A DNA stretch of 64,000 nucleotides. Origin: Serratia liquefaciens (GTDB taxonomy: Bacteria; Pseudomonadota; Gammaproteobacteria; Enterobacterales; Enterobacteriaceae). This document shows positions 1-8,580 of this stretch, piece by piece. Below the pieces are notes generated by a model. That model had not been told where the DNA came from. It was given only the letters and a program-made list of their open reading frames with translations, and ran no database searches. The stretch is taken from assembly GCF_027594825.1 (NCBI RefSeq), contig NZ_CP088930.1:3471019-3535018 (forward strand), written 5' to 3'. Within the stretch, counting starts at the first letter, position 1. Each line of letters starts with the position of its first letter. Made by a program: the position numbers and the translations under genes.

Positions 1-157
1 GGTAACCGGTATCAGCTTCGGCTTCCTGTTCTACGTGCTGGACCAGATATTCGGCCCGCTGAGCCTGGTGTACAACATGCCGCCGGTACTGGGCGCATTG
101 CTGCCAAGCATGCTGTTCCTGCTGATCAGCGTGTATATGCTGCTAAAACGCAAGTAG
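1..157 (+). CDS. lptG: LptG, LPS export permease (3' end only)
   Basis: The window opens inside this gene; only the last 51 codons are present, in the frame starting at base 2. The readable end runs from VTGISFGFLFYVLDQIFG to ISVYMLLKRK and matches the C-terminal membrane helices of LptG, the inner-membrane permease that with LptF and the LptB ATPase extracts lipopolysaccharide and feeds it to the LptC-A-D bridge. A hairpin terminator follows 18 bases downstream. In E. coli lptG also lies next to leuX, so the gene marks intact chromosomal backbone to the left of the island. Confidence 0.93.
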   Translation, partial: VTGISFGFLFYVLDQIFGPLSLVYNMPPVLGALLPSMLFLLISVYMLLKRK

Positions 158-174
158 CGGCGCGACAGACAATT

Positions 175-208
175 AAAAAAGGCGTAGCCATGCGGTTACG
201 CCTTTTTT
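175..208 (+). terminator. Rho-independent terminator after lptG
   Basis: An A-run leads into a GGCGTA/TACGCC-type stem followed by a T-run, so the hairpin can work in both directions. It lies directly after the lptG stop codon. Confidence 0.85.
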
Positions 209-272
209 GTTTCTGGTGCCTCTTGGACGCGCTGCTGCTGATATCGCTACGCACAGGTGCACATTATCGCCG

Positions 273-445
273 ATGTCATCCGTAGGGGCGCTGCATGCTG
301 CGCCCGTGCCGTTTGCCGCAGGTATCGCCAATGTCATCCGTAGGGGCGCCGCACGCCGCGCCCGTGCCGTTTACCACAGTTATCCCGATGTCATCCGTAG
401 GGGCGCCGCATGCTGCGCCCGTGCCGTTTGCCACCGCTATCCCCA
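273..445. repeat. Three tandem copies of a 57-58 bp GC-rich palindromic repeat
   Basis: Copies begin at about 273, 331 and 388, each opening with ATGTCATCCGTAGGGGCG. Each holds the imperfect palindrome GGGCGCNGCATGCNGCGCCC and ends near CCCGTGCCGTTT. The copies differ by a few bases, for example GCATGCTGCG against GCACGCCGCG in the middle copy. The same palindromic core recurs near 50620 and 62500, so this is a local amplification of a dispersed repeat. Open frames that can be read through it are repeat artefacts. Confidence 0.85.
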
Positions 446-594
446 ATCGACACGCCCTACTTCGCCCAAATAATGAACCCAAGATGACCCCGCCGACGAT
501 TTTTTCAGCACTTAACTCATTGAACAACGGATAAGTGTTGCACGTGGATCGCTGAAAGGTATAATGCACCCGTTTTCCGCATACTACTTGCAGT

Positions 595-679
595 GCCGAA
601 GTGGCGAAATCGGTAGACGCAGTTGATTCAAAATCAACCGTAGAGATACGTGCCGGTTCGAGTCCGGCCTTCGGCACCA
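595..679 (+). tRNA. leuX: tRNA-Leu (anticodon CAA)
   Basis: The cloverleaf is 85 nt long with encoded CCA. The acceptor stem GCCGAAG pairs with CTTCGGC, a long variable arm is present, and the T arm is GGTTCGAGTCC. The 17-nt anticodon arm has loop TTCAAAA, giving anticodon CAA. It is nearly identical to E. coli leuX, a classic attachment site for P4-type integrases. An integrase gene begins 187 bases downstream in the same orientation, which fits its 3' end being the left attachment site of the island. Confidence 0.97.
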
Positions 680-693
680 TTAGTATGTAAATA

Positions 694-716
694 GACCTCA
701 ACTGAGGTCTTTTTTT
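694..716 (+). terminator. Terminator after tRNA-Leu
   Basis: The stem GACCTCA/TGAGGTC has a two-base loop and is followed by seven T residues. It lies 14 bases after the tRNA CCA end. Confidence 0.85.
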
Positions 717-865
717 ATGTCTAAAATTCAGCATTTACCTGCTTTTCTCGCCATATTAACTCTCTCAAAGTCAACCGACTTCAACGTACATCTACCAACA
801 CATGTTGGTACAGATGATGGTATTTCCGGTTCGATAATGCTTGTACCAACAGGGAGGGGATAAGC

Positions 866-2044
866 ATGGCTCTAACAGATATCAAAGTCAGAACAGCTAA
901 GCCAACGGATAAGCAATATAAGCTGACCGATGGCAACGGTATGCATCTTCTCGTCCACCCAAATGGTTCAAGATACTGGCGTCTGCAGTACCGCTTTGGC
1001 GGGAAGCAAAAGATGTTGGCACTTGGGGTTTACCCTGAAATTACACTGGCGGATGCCAGAGCACGTCGTGATGATGCTCGGAAGCTTTTGGCAAACGGCA
1101 TCGACCCGGGAGACAAAAAGAAAAATGATAAGGTTGAACAAGAAGAAGCGCGCACTTTTGAGGAGCTTGCTGTTGAGTGGCATGCCACAAATAAAAAGTG
1201 GTCGGAAGAACATAGCCGACGAGTGTTCAAAAGCCTGGAGGACAACCTCTTTCCTGCCATTGGTAAACGCAACATTGCCGAGCTAAAAACGCGGGATTTG
1301 TTAGCTCCTATAAAAGCCGTAGAACTTTCTGGACGACTTGAAGTGGCTTCCCGTCTTCAGCAGCGTACCACCGCTATTATGCGCTATGCCGTTCAGAGCG
1401 GTTTACTGGACTACAATCCCGCGCAGGAGATGGCCGGGGCAGTTGCTTCTGGAAATAGGCAACATCGTCCAGCACTGGAATTAAAGCGCATCCCCGAGTT
1501 ACTCCAAAAAATAGACGGCTATACCGGCAGGCCGCTAACCCGTTGGACAACGGAACTCACTCTGTTGATTTTTATTCGCTCGAGTGAGTTGCGTTTTGCA
1601 CGCTGGTCAGAGATTGATTTTGAAACGTCAATGTGGACGATCCCACCAGAAAGAGACCCTATTCCCGGAGTAAAACATTCACAGCGAGGCTCAAAAATGC
1701 GCACACCGCATCTGGTGCCACTGTCTAAACAGGCACTGGCGATCCTTAAACAGATAAAGCAGTTTTCTGGAGAGCACGAGCTGATTTTCATTGGCGATCA
1801 CGATCCGCGTAAGCCGATGAGTGAAAATACGGTGAACAGTGCGCTACGGGTCATGGGCTATGACACCAAAGTCGAGGTTTGCGGGCATGGTTTTCGTACG
1901 ATGGCCTGTAGCTCGTTAATTGAGTCTGGGTTGTTGTCGAAGGATGCGGTAGAGCGGCAGATGAGCCATATGGAACGCAATTCGGTGCGGGCGGCATATA
2001 TCCATAAAGCGGAGCATCTGGATGAGCGCAAACTGATGCTGTAG
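866..2044 (+). CDS. P4-type tyrosine integrase with premature amber codon
   Basis: This is a site-specific tyrosine recombinase of the P4/CP4 integrase family, 392 codons as written. The N-terminal DUF4102 arm-binding domain (about residues 1-90, MALTDIKVRTAKP) is followed by the SAM-like core-binding domain and the catalytic domain. Visible catalytic elements are the first Arg in SSELRFARW, HGFRTMA (HxxR) and SHMERN, with the nucleophile Tyr in RAAYIHKAE. The start is ATG with a GGGAGGGG ribosome site. The frame ends at a TAG (2042-2044), but the same frame continues as WWADFLDANRERVITPFDY to a TGA at 2129-2131. That is the normal C-terminal tail of the family, so a CAG to TAG change removed about 28 residues. 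The active-site Tyr is upstream of the stop, so residual activity is possible. Confidence 0.92.
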   Translation: MALTDIKVRTAKPTDKQYKLTDGNGMHLLVHPNGSRYWRLQYRFGGKQKMLALGVYPEITLADARARRDDARKLLANGIDPGDKKKNDKVEQEEARTFEELAVEWHATNKKWSEEHSRRVFKSLEDNLFPAIGKRNIAELKTRDLLAPIKAVELSGRLEVASRLQQRTTAIMRYAVQSGLLDYNPAQEMAGAVASGNRQHRPALELKRIPELLQKIDGYTGRPLTRWTTELTLLIFIRSSELRFARWSEIDFETSMWTIPPERDPIPGVKHSQRGSKMRTPHLVPLSKQALAILKQIKQFSGEHELIFIGDHDPRKPMSENTVNSALRVMGYDTKVEVCGHGFRTMACSSLIESGLLSKDAVERQMSHMERNSVRAAYIHKAEHLDERKLML

Positions 2045-2172
2045 TGGTGGGCTGATTTTCTGGATGCGAATCGGGAGAGAGTGATTACGCCGTTTGACTA
2101 TGCGAAGATCAATCGGGGTAATGGCGTGTGAGTTGAATCCCTTTATTTCTCGGTTGATGTTTAAATTAGAAA

Positions 2173-2214
2173 GACCAACTAGCCGCTTAGGACTGGTTGG
2201 TCACTGTATTTTTT
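2173..2214 (+). terminator. Probable terminator after the integrase
   Basis: The inverted repeat GACCAAC/GTTGGTC has a 16-base loop and is followed by a T-rich tract. It lies about 40 bases after the stop that ends the integrase read-through frame. Confidence 0.5.
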
Positions 2215-2345
2215 ATCGTTGTTATCAGAATTTCATCTGCCAGGTACAGAGCCACCAGACAAAAAGGATGTCTGCAATAATGCCTTGAATGTACATATAG
2301 CTGCGAGCATCATCGCAAACATGTGCTCATGGATTCTTCAACGCA

Positions 2346-2639
2346 ATGACCTCTGACAAAACCCTAAAGCAAGCGATATCAAATATTACTATTTGGCGCA
2401 AAGGCGAACAGCGTGCGCCACATAAACCATTGTTGCTACTGCACGTCCTCTCACACTATCGCCTGGGTCATGATCGCCTGTTTAACTATGGTTCTGAAAT
2501 CTACGAACCCCTGTTGGATCTTCTGGAACGTTATGGACCGCAGCGCCGTGACGAGCGACCGGACATGCCGTTCTGGCGTCTGAAGGGCGATGGCTTCTGG
2601 GAACTCCAGTCAAGCAAGGACTGCGAATCAAAGTTGTGA
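2346..2639 (+). pseudogene. N-terminal remnant of a phosphorothioate-dependent HNH endonuclease
   Basis: The 97 codons resemble the start of proteins annotated as phosphorothioated-DNA-binding restriction endonucleases. Conserved features are an amphipathic N-terminus, RAPHKPLLLLHVLSHYR, and the block MPFWRLKGDGFWEL. Full-length relatives are about 300 residues and end in an HNH nuclease domain. Here the frame stops soon after the FWEL block and nothing downstream resembles an HNH motif. It is therefore a truncated remnant, probably inactive as a nuclease. No dnd or ssp modification genes are nearby; enzymes of this kind restrict DNA carrying phosphorothioate modification. The family call is from memory of the motif; the truncation is inferred from length. 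Confidence 0.6.
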
Positions 2640-2820
2640 TGGAGATATAAGAGTCCACTTTTTCAAAAGGTTAAAATGAGAGCCCTATATCTGATTACCG
2701 AACCTTAGTTAATAGGAAGTCATTTTTTGTTGGCCGAAACTTATAAGGCTTATTTAATTTTCCTATGTTTGTAAATTGCCTACCCACACGAATTAAGTGC
2801 TGCATCTACGGAGAGAGCAA

Positions 2821-3858
2821 GTGGAACTGAATGATTTAAAAAAACGACTTCAACAGCATCTGGGTGATGGCCTAGTTCTAATCGTTGGTTCAGGGTTATC
2901 TTGCGCAGAAGGAGTTCCTGGGATGGGAAAACTCGGGGACCATCTGATCGCCCATGTCGCAGACAATCTTTCCCCTGATGACCTGAAACTCTGGGATGAA
3001 ATCCACCCCGCGATCGGAACTGATGGTTTAGAAGCGGCATTGCTCAAACGAGCCCCGACACCAGCCCTTGAAGCAATCATTGTCAAATCTACCGGGGAAT
3101 ACATAGCAGCAGCCGAAGCAGCTATTATCTCTGAGGTGTTTAAAAACGAGAAAACACTTCGGCTTACAATGTTACTTCCTCATTTATTAAAACCAGATAA
3201 AGGCATACCCATTGTTACAACTAACTATGACCGCTTAGTTGAGCTTGCCTGTGAAGAAGCTGGATTAGGAGTTGATACGATGTTCAGCGGGCATTTTGCT
3301 GCTCGGCTAGTGCCTCTTGATAGCCATTGGGGCTTTTGCCGTGGAGCCAAACTTGTTGGTAAGAATGTGCGATACAAGTTCACACCAAAAGTGAACGTTT
3401 TCAAACCGCATGGCAGCTTGGACTGGTATCACCGTAAAGGGAACCCGGTGCGATATACAGGAGATCTTCCTCTTCCTCGTCTAATTATTACACCTGGCTT
3501 GAATAAATTCAGGAGCGGCTACGACAGTCCCTTTGACAAACACAGGGAAAAAGCTAATGACGCAATCGATAAAGCCCGTCGTTTCTTTATCATCGGTTAT
3601 GGCTTTAATGATGATCATTTGGAAACACATCTCACTCCTCGTATTCGGTCAGGAGTCAGAACTGTCATTTTGACCCATACACTTTCTGCAAAAGCTAAAG
3701 AAATAGCTAAGTTAAATAAGAATGTAATTGCAGCGGAGTTTCATAGCGATGCAGGAACTACCGGTGCGCGCTTTATCGTCGATGGTAATGAGATATTTTT
3801 CCCTAGTGTTGATTACTGGGATCTTAAAGGATTCGTAGAAGGAGTCTTATCCGCATGA
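2821..3858 (+). CDS. SIR2-family NADase of a SIR2-HerA defence pair
   Basis: This 345-residue SIR2-like protein is the predicted effector of the two-gene SIR2-HerA antiphage system, in which SIR2 depletes NAD+ in complex with the HerA ATPase. The NAD-binding Gly-rich motif LIVGSGLSCAEG lies near residues 20-30, TTNYDRLVE near 132 and KPHGSLDWY near 195; the His of the last is the usual catalytic position. FIIGYGFNDDHLE follows near 260. I chose GTG at 2821 because GGAGAG precedes it by six bases; an upstream GTG at 2797 lacks such a site. The stop overlaps the herA start (ATGA), so the two are translationally coupled. The upstream 180 bases carry no gene. Confidence 0.85.
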   Translation: MELNDLKKRLQQHLGDGLVLIVGSGLSCAEGVPGMGKLGDHLIAHVADNLSPDDLKLWDEIHPAIGTDGLEAALLKRAPTPALEAIIVKSTGEYIAAAEAAIISEVFKNEKTLRLTMLLPHLLKPDKGIPIVTTNYDRLVELACEEAGLGVDTMFSGHFAARLVPLDSHWGFCRGAKLVGKNVRYKFTPKVNVFKPHGSLDWYHRKGNPVRYTGDLPLPRLIITPGLNKFRSGYDSPFDKHREKANDAIDKARRFFIIGYGFNDDHLETHLTPRIRSGVRTVILTHTLSAKAKEIAKLNKNVIAAEFHSDAGTTGARFIVDGNEIFFPSVDYWDLKGFVEGVLSA

Positions 3859-5603
3859 CCAGTTCTGCTCTTAAATTTACAGAAAACGAACAAATAGGCC
3901 GTGTGGCTGGAGTAGATACCAGCCGTGTGGCTATTGATGTCACCAACTCAGAAATGCTGACACGTGTTGGAATTGGACAGCTTATAGCAATAAAAGGAGC
4001 AACACAGGCCGAATTCCTGATTGGAATGACAGATCGCGTTACTCGCTCACTACGAGAAGAACTACCTGACCCAGAAGAGGATGAGTCAGGGATGTTAACC
4101 GTATCACCTTCAGACCATATGCAGGCTTTCGTCATTGGCACTTATAGAACTGTTGATGGAGATAAAACGGATATTTTCAAACGAGGTGCCGATAGTTTTC
4201 CTCAGATCGATCGCGAATGCTTTGTGATAGAAGGTGTTAATCTTCAGCGTTTTATGGGGATACTCGGTGCCGGTTTACCCAGCGAAGAACGTCTTAAACT
4301 AGGTACTTTCGTGGCGGATCGGAGTGCTGAGGCTATTGCTAGTGGGGATAGATTTTTCCAGAGGCATGCAGCCATCCTAGGAAGTACTGGTTCAGGTAAG
4401 AGTTGGGCTGTAGCCCTAATACTAGAGCGAGCAGCTAAGCTTAAATATCCGAATATCGTTGTGTTCGATATGCATGGTGAGTACGCCGCACTTGCTGACA
4501 AAACCAAAGGAGGTTACGCACAACGATTCCGTATCGCTGGACCAGGAGACCTTACTGCACCTAAAGATGATGCACTATTTCTGCCGTATTGGTTACTGAA
4601 TCGAGATGAAATGTTGTCGATGATTCTTGACCGTAGCGATCAGAATGCCCCAAACCAGGCCTCTCGTTTCACTCTTCATGTTCGGGATCTCAAAGGCGCA
4701 ACTCTGGACTCATCTGGTAAGCCGAAAGTCAAAGAGACATTCACTGTAGACTCACCAATACCTTACGCTATTTCTGATTTAGTTGCTCTTTTAACCAAGG
4801 ATAATATAACGAAGGGTGTCGGGAAAAACGGCGCTGCTGTAAAGGGGGACTGGGAAGACAAGCTGACACGTTTTCTTTCTAGGCTGGAAGCAAAACTTGA
4901 TGATCGCCGATATGGTTTTATGTTTTCCCCGCCTCCTGAAGCTCTCGATTATGGATGGCTTGCCAAACAGATTATAAAACTACTTCGAGCTGATTCTGGT
5001 AATGGTATTAAAATTATCGATTTCTCTGAAGTTCCTGCTGATGTCCTGCCAGTAGTGACAGGGACGTTAGCCCGCCTACTCTATGATATTCAGTTCTGGA
5101 TGAACGCAAATTCTCGTACGCCAATCACTTTACTTTGCGATGAAGCACATCTTTATCTTCCTGTAAAAGATGACGCCGATTCAGTTCAAAGACAGGCGCT
5201 ATGGTCCTTTGAACGCATTGCAAAAGAGGGGCGTAAATATGGTTTCTCATTATTAGTCGTAAGTCAGAGGCCATCAGATGTAAGCCGAACAATCCTTTCC
5301 CAATGTAACAACTTCCTTGCTCTGAGGCTAACAAATGACAGCGATCAAAATGTTATCAAGAGACTTATGCCTGATTCCCTCGTAGGTCTAACAGCTATGC
5401 TTCCACTTTTAGATACAGGTGAGGCTTTGTTGCTTGGGGATGCGGTTCTTCTACCAACACGCATTAAACTTGACCAACCGCTGGTAAAACCCGACAGCGC
5501 CACCCGAGATTTCTGGAAAGAATGGGGTTCTCTTAACCCTGATCTAGGTTTATTAGAGGCGGCAGTTGAATGTTTAAGAAGCCAGTCAAGAATTAACAAA
5601 TAA
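3855..5603 (+). CDS. herA: HerA-type hexameric ATPase/translocase partner of SIR2
   Basis: This 582-residue HerA/FtsK-superfamily ATPase has an N-terminal HAS-barrel-like region (to about residue 150). The RecA-like DUF87 core has Walker A GSTGSGKSW near residue 180, FDMHGEYAAL near 212, Walker B LLCDEAHLYLP near 430 and the downstream VVSQRPSDVSRTILSQCNN segment. In described systems the HerA hexamer forms a large complex with SIR2 and acts in phage sensing and DNA translocation. It starts four bases before the SIR2 stop and is followed at once by a strong terminator, so the pair is a closed two-gene operon. In chromosomal archaeal systems HerA works with NurA; no NurA is here, which supports the defence assignment. 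Confidence 0.88.
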   Translation: MTSSALKFTENEQIGRVAGVDTSRVAIDVTNSEMLTRVGIGQLIAIKGATQAEFLIGMTDRVTRSLREELPDPEEDESGMLTVSPSDHMQAFVIGTYRTVDGDKTDIFKRGADSFPQIDRECFVIEGVNLQRFMGILGAGLPSEERLKLGTFVADRSAEAIASGDRFFQRHAAILGSTGSGKSWAVALILERAAKLKYPNIVVFDMHGEYAALADKTKGGYAQRFRIAGPGDLTAPKDDALFLPYWLLNRDEMLSMILDRSDQNAPNQASRFTLHVRDLKGATLDSSGKPKVKETFTVDSPIPYAISDLVALLTKDNITKGVGKNGAAVKGDWEDKLTRFLSRLEAKLDDRRYGFMFSPPPEALDYGWLAKQIIKLLRADSGNGIKIIDFSEVPADVLPVVTGTLARLLYDIQFWMNANSRTPITLLCDEAHLYLPVKDDADSVQRQALWSFERIAKEGRKYGFSLLVVSQRPSDVSRTILSQCNNFLALRLTNDSDQNVIKRLMPDSLVGLTAMLPLLDTGEALLLGDAVLLPTRIKLDQPLVKPDSATRDFWKEWGSLNPDLGLLEAAVECLRSQSRINK

Positions 5604-5610
5604 TGCAGTA

Positions 5611-5645
5611 CTCGACGAGTATAAACACTCGTCGAGCCCTTTTTA
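5611..5645 (+). terminator. Strong terminator after herA
   Basis: The perfect 10-bp stem CTCGACGAGT/ACTCGTCGAG has a six-base loop and is followed by CCCTTTTT. It begins seven bases after the herA stop codon. Confidence 0.9.
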
Positions 5646-6077
5646 GGGCATATTTATTTGATTCGAGAAAAATTTTAATTGTCGAAAAGTGAATCTGGTA
5701 GGCCTGAATCTACCTGTAAGTATCCCGGCAAAACGAACCATTCATTTTAACAGATATGTCAATCTCCGCTTATCGCTCGAAGCAGACCGTCAGGTTTGCT
5801 TATGTGCTACCGGTGAATATTGCCAAGTCAATTTTGAGCTAATACAATTCAGTCTTATTGACTAAATGGTTTGTTAGCGATAATCACGATGCTTCACGTT
5901 CTGCAAGTTCGGAGTTACTGGCATAAGGAGCTTGCAGTCATGATCAAATGCACATACTGATCTTCAAAGAAAATGTGTGGTTTAAGCGCCATCAGAACTT
6001 TTGTATTCTCTACACCGCCGAGAAAAAACTCATAGACATACCCACCTCTAACTTTAAATAAACCTATTTAAGAGATC
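5646..6077. other. AT-rich gap between convergent operons
   Basis: About 430 bases separate rightward herA from the leftward NERD-helicase gene. I see no credible reading frame, tRNA or clear repeat. It holds the 3' untranslated ends of both operons and probably decayed transferred DNA. Confidence 0.5.
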
Positions 6078-8534
6078 TTAGTCGTCGACAGGTGAATATT
6101 TCCCTTTTTCGACTTTAATAAGATGCTTTTTATTGTAGCAAGTTGACAGTGCACAGGCTAAAGCATTCCTTAATTCAGAACGTTCTAATTGTTCAAGATA
6201 AGTATAGCGTTTACGTAGTGCATCTGTTATCTCATCCAATACTAGTATTTTATCTGGTGGTAATAACGCAACCCAAGCCTGTATAAAAGCTAATGCGCTT
6301 CTGTAGAGAAGTTTTCCGCCAGGTAATGATTCGCGTAGTACTTTCCTTCTATATGCCTTTTCGAATGCCACTCTTCGGGCACTAGCCGCAGCTAACGGTA
6401 TGGGTAATAATCGTCTCTTTTCTTTTTGAACAGCTGAATTAAAATTACCCTGAGAGATTGTTAAATCAAACTCGCGAATTGCATTAATTTCATGTCTGGT
6501 TGGTGATGATTCTTCTGTTCTCTTATTGCAAAGAAAACAATTATTGTCAGAATCAAAAGGTGTCATCTTTTCACATGTGGCACAATTTTTTATTAATAAA
6601 TGTGTTCCTATGTCTAATGTGTTTAATTCGAATTGTTGATTTTCAATGTAATAAACAACTCTCCGTGAATCGCTGAACCAATACATAACTGGGTAAGTAT
6701 GGTGGGAATATAAATAATCAACCCACGTTTCCGCTGGAGAGTTTTCTTCATCAAACTCAATAAGCCACGAAGAAAGGCTTTTTGACCATGCTAATTTTAC
6801 AGTGTTGAGTTTAAGGTCCCCTTCGCTGAAAAAGTTAGCCATAAGAACTTTGGAGGATGATTTATGTTTTGCTTCATTAATTGCTCGCTGAATTTCCTTT
6901 CTATTAACCAGCTTATGCAGAAAATTATTATTTTCTCTCCATGCTAGTTTCTCCGAATCATAAATTGCAATGAAAGCAGTTGTGGCTCTTGAATAAGCAC
7001 AAAATAATTGAGCATCCTCCATGTTTTCGGAATCCAGTGTAATAACAACAGGTGATTCCATACCACGAAAACGGGATACAGTTTCAATATTTATATCAAA
7101 AATTTTCATGTCTTTCTGGAGGAAGTTTTTCACTAAATCCGTAGGGACAAGGACGGTAATCTCATCAGATGGTACAGAACTTTCTTTCAACCGTAAGATT
7201 TCATCAATCAATGTGGAAAGTGGATCGATAACTACTAATTCTTTTAACGTATCAGGTTCGTTATTCCTTGGGGAAGTAATTTGATATGAAGAAGGTCTGA
7301 TAGCCATTAAATAATCAGTAACGGCTTTGGGGCATCTTAACACAATCGTTAAGCTGAAGGAAAATTGGGAGTTAATTATCCGCTGAAGGTCAGTATGATT
7401 CGTTCCTTTTTCAAAAGAGAACGTTTGGGTTTCATCGCAAAATGCAATAATGTTTTTATTTTCAAACCAACAAAATAAGGTTTCCAACCACGAAGGATGT
7501 AACGCCTGCGCTTCGTCAATAATCAAAGCATCATAATCCTTTAGATCCTTTTTATTTAATGCATTAAGCAAATCCTCGCAACATCCTGATTCAAACCAGC
7601 CTGTTGGAGACTCAGGAGGTAGCGCTAATCTATTACGAGCCTGATGACAGAGTTTGTGCCAGGTAAAAACGTCGCATAATGAGTCTGGAGTTTGTTGTCG
7701 AATGTATTCAGAAAGGCGGTTGTTAAAAGTAAGAAATAAAACTTTTTTTTGCTCTTTAACAAGTCGTCTGGCGAATTCAATCCCAATCAGAGTCTTTCCT
7801 GTTCCTGGCCATCCAGTTACAACAAATCGTTGATATTCTGACAGCAGTTCAATGACTTTAATTTGTTCATGTGTGAGTCTTAACCAGAGTTGATTATCAT
7901 AAATAATTCGGGTTCCCCAGTCAGGCGTGCCATCAAATTGCGGGCATATAGATTTTATTATTAATTGAAGTCGTTCACTTCCTAAATCATTATTTCCTAA
8001 TGCAGATTTCCAATATTGCATTATCTCAATAGTGTACTTTGCAATTTCCGGGAGTTGGCTTTTATCAACGAATATTTTTCTAAATGGTCTTACAGACGCA
8101 TCAACCATTGCTGTATTTATAACGTTATTATTGAAATAGCTATCGGGAAAAATAAAACCATAACCAATACGCAATCGTAATGTTGTTGCTCCTCCTAACC
8201 AACGGGCTAATCCATGAACATTGTTACGTGTTTGCTTCACTACATCGACATTATTATTTGTTTGGAGATGTACAAAAATAGGGCCATCTACGCGATATAC
8301 CCCACTTTTTACCTCGAAAGCTAAAACACCATAGATACGATGGAGAACAAGAAAATCTATTTCTCCACTTGGAGGTAATCTCATACCCAAATGCCGGGCT
8401 GCCGAACTCAACCACGGAAGACTATGAATCACAGTGAAATCATCGGACAGCCCTTCTTTTAGCAGGGCATAGACCGTTTTTTCTCCATAACTATCATTAT
8501 CAACAGGTCCGAATGCCGGAATCATTTTGGCCAT
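6078..8534 (-). CDS. NERD-domain superfamily 1 helicase with zinc-finger tail
   Basis: This 818-residue protein begins with a NERD (nuclease-related) domain, about residues 10-90. Its PD-(D/E)xK-like motif GEIDFLVL...LAFEVKSG looks intact. A UvrD/PcrA-like helicase follows: Walker A VTGWPGTGKT near 240, Walker B LIIDEAQALHP near 340 and motif VI-like AYSRATTAF near 515. The C-terminal third has a four-cysteine knuckle (CATC near 650, CFLC near 665) and an unassigned region. It is the last gene of a leftward operon, 46 bases after hsdR. NERD helicases are common in defence islands, but I know of no fixed role within type I restriction operons. It could be an accessory that degrades or unwinds restricted phage DNA, or an independent defence gene using the promoter. 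Confidence 0.82.
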   Translation of the reverse strand: MAKMIPAFGPVDNDSYGEKTVYALLKEGLSDDFTVIHSLPWLSSAARHLGMRLPPSGEIDFLVLHRIYGVLAFEVKSGVYRVDGPIFVHLQTNNNVDVVKQTRNNVHGLARWLGGATTLRLRIGYGFIFPDSYFNNNVINTAMVDASVRPFRKIFVDKSQLPEIAKYTIEIMQYWKSALGNNDLGSERLQLIIKSICPQFDGTPDWGTRIIYDNQLWLRLTHEQIKVIELLSEYQRFVVTGWPGTGKTLIGIEFARRLVKEQKKVLFLTFNNRLSEYIRQQTPDSLCDVFTWHKLCHQARNRLALPPESPTGWFESGCCEDLLNALNKKDLKDYDALIIDEAQALHPSWLETLFCWFENKNIIAFCDETQTFSFEKGTNHTDLQRIINSQFSFSLTIVLRCPKAVTDYLMAIRPSSYQITSPRNNEPDTLKELVVIDPLSTLIDEILRLKESSVPSDEITVLVPTDLVKNFLQKDMKIFDINIETVSRFRGMESPVVITLDSENMEDAQLFCAYSRATTAFIAIYDSEKLAWRENNNFLHKLVNRKEIQRAINEAKHKSSSKVLMANFFSEGDLKLNTVKLAWSKSLSSWLIEFDEENSPAETWVDYLYSHHTYPVMYWFSDSRRVVYYIENQQFELNTLDIGTHLLIKNCATCEKMTPFDSDNNCFLCNKRTEESSPTRHEINAIREFDLTISQGNFNSAVQKEKRRLLPIPLAAASARRVAFEKAYRRKVLRESLPGGKLLYRSALAFIQAWVALLPPDKILVLDEITDALRKRYTYLEQLERSELRNALACALSTCYNKKHLIKVEKGKYSPVDD

Positions 8535-8580
8535 ATTACTATTTCCTTATAACATGCTCCTGGCAGAAATTTTCACGATG

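Noticed and set aside
273..445. Possible CRISPR array
   Set aside because: The copies are directly abutting, without unique spacers of constant length, and no cas genes are present anywhere in the window.
276..734. Frame across the triple repeat and tRNA-Leu
   Set aside because: Its codons come from the repeat and the complement of the tRNA; a protein over a tRNA gene is not credible.
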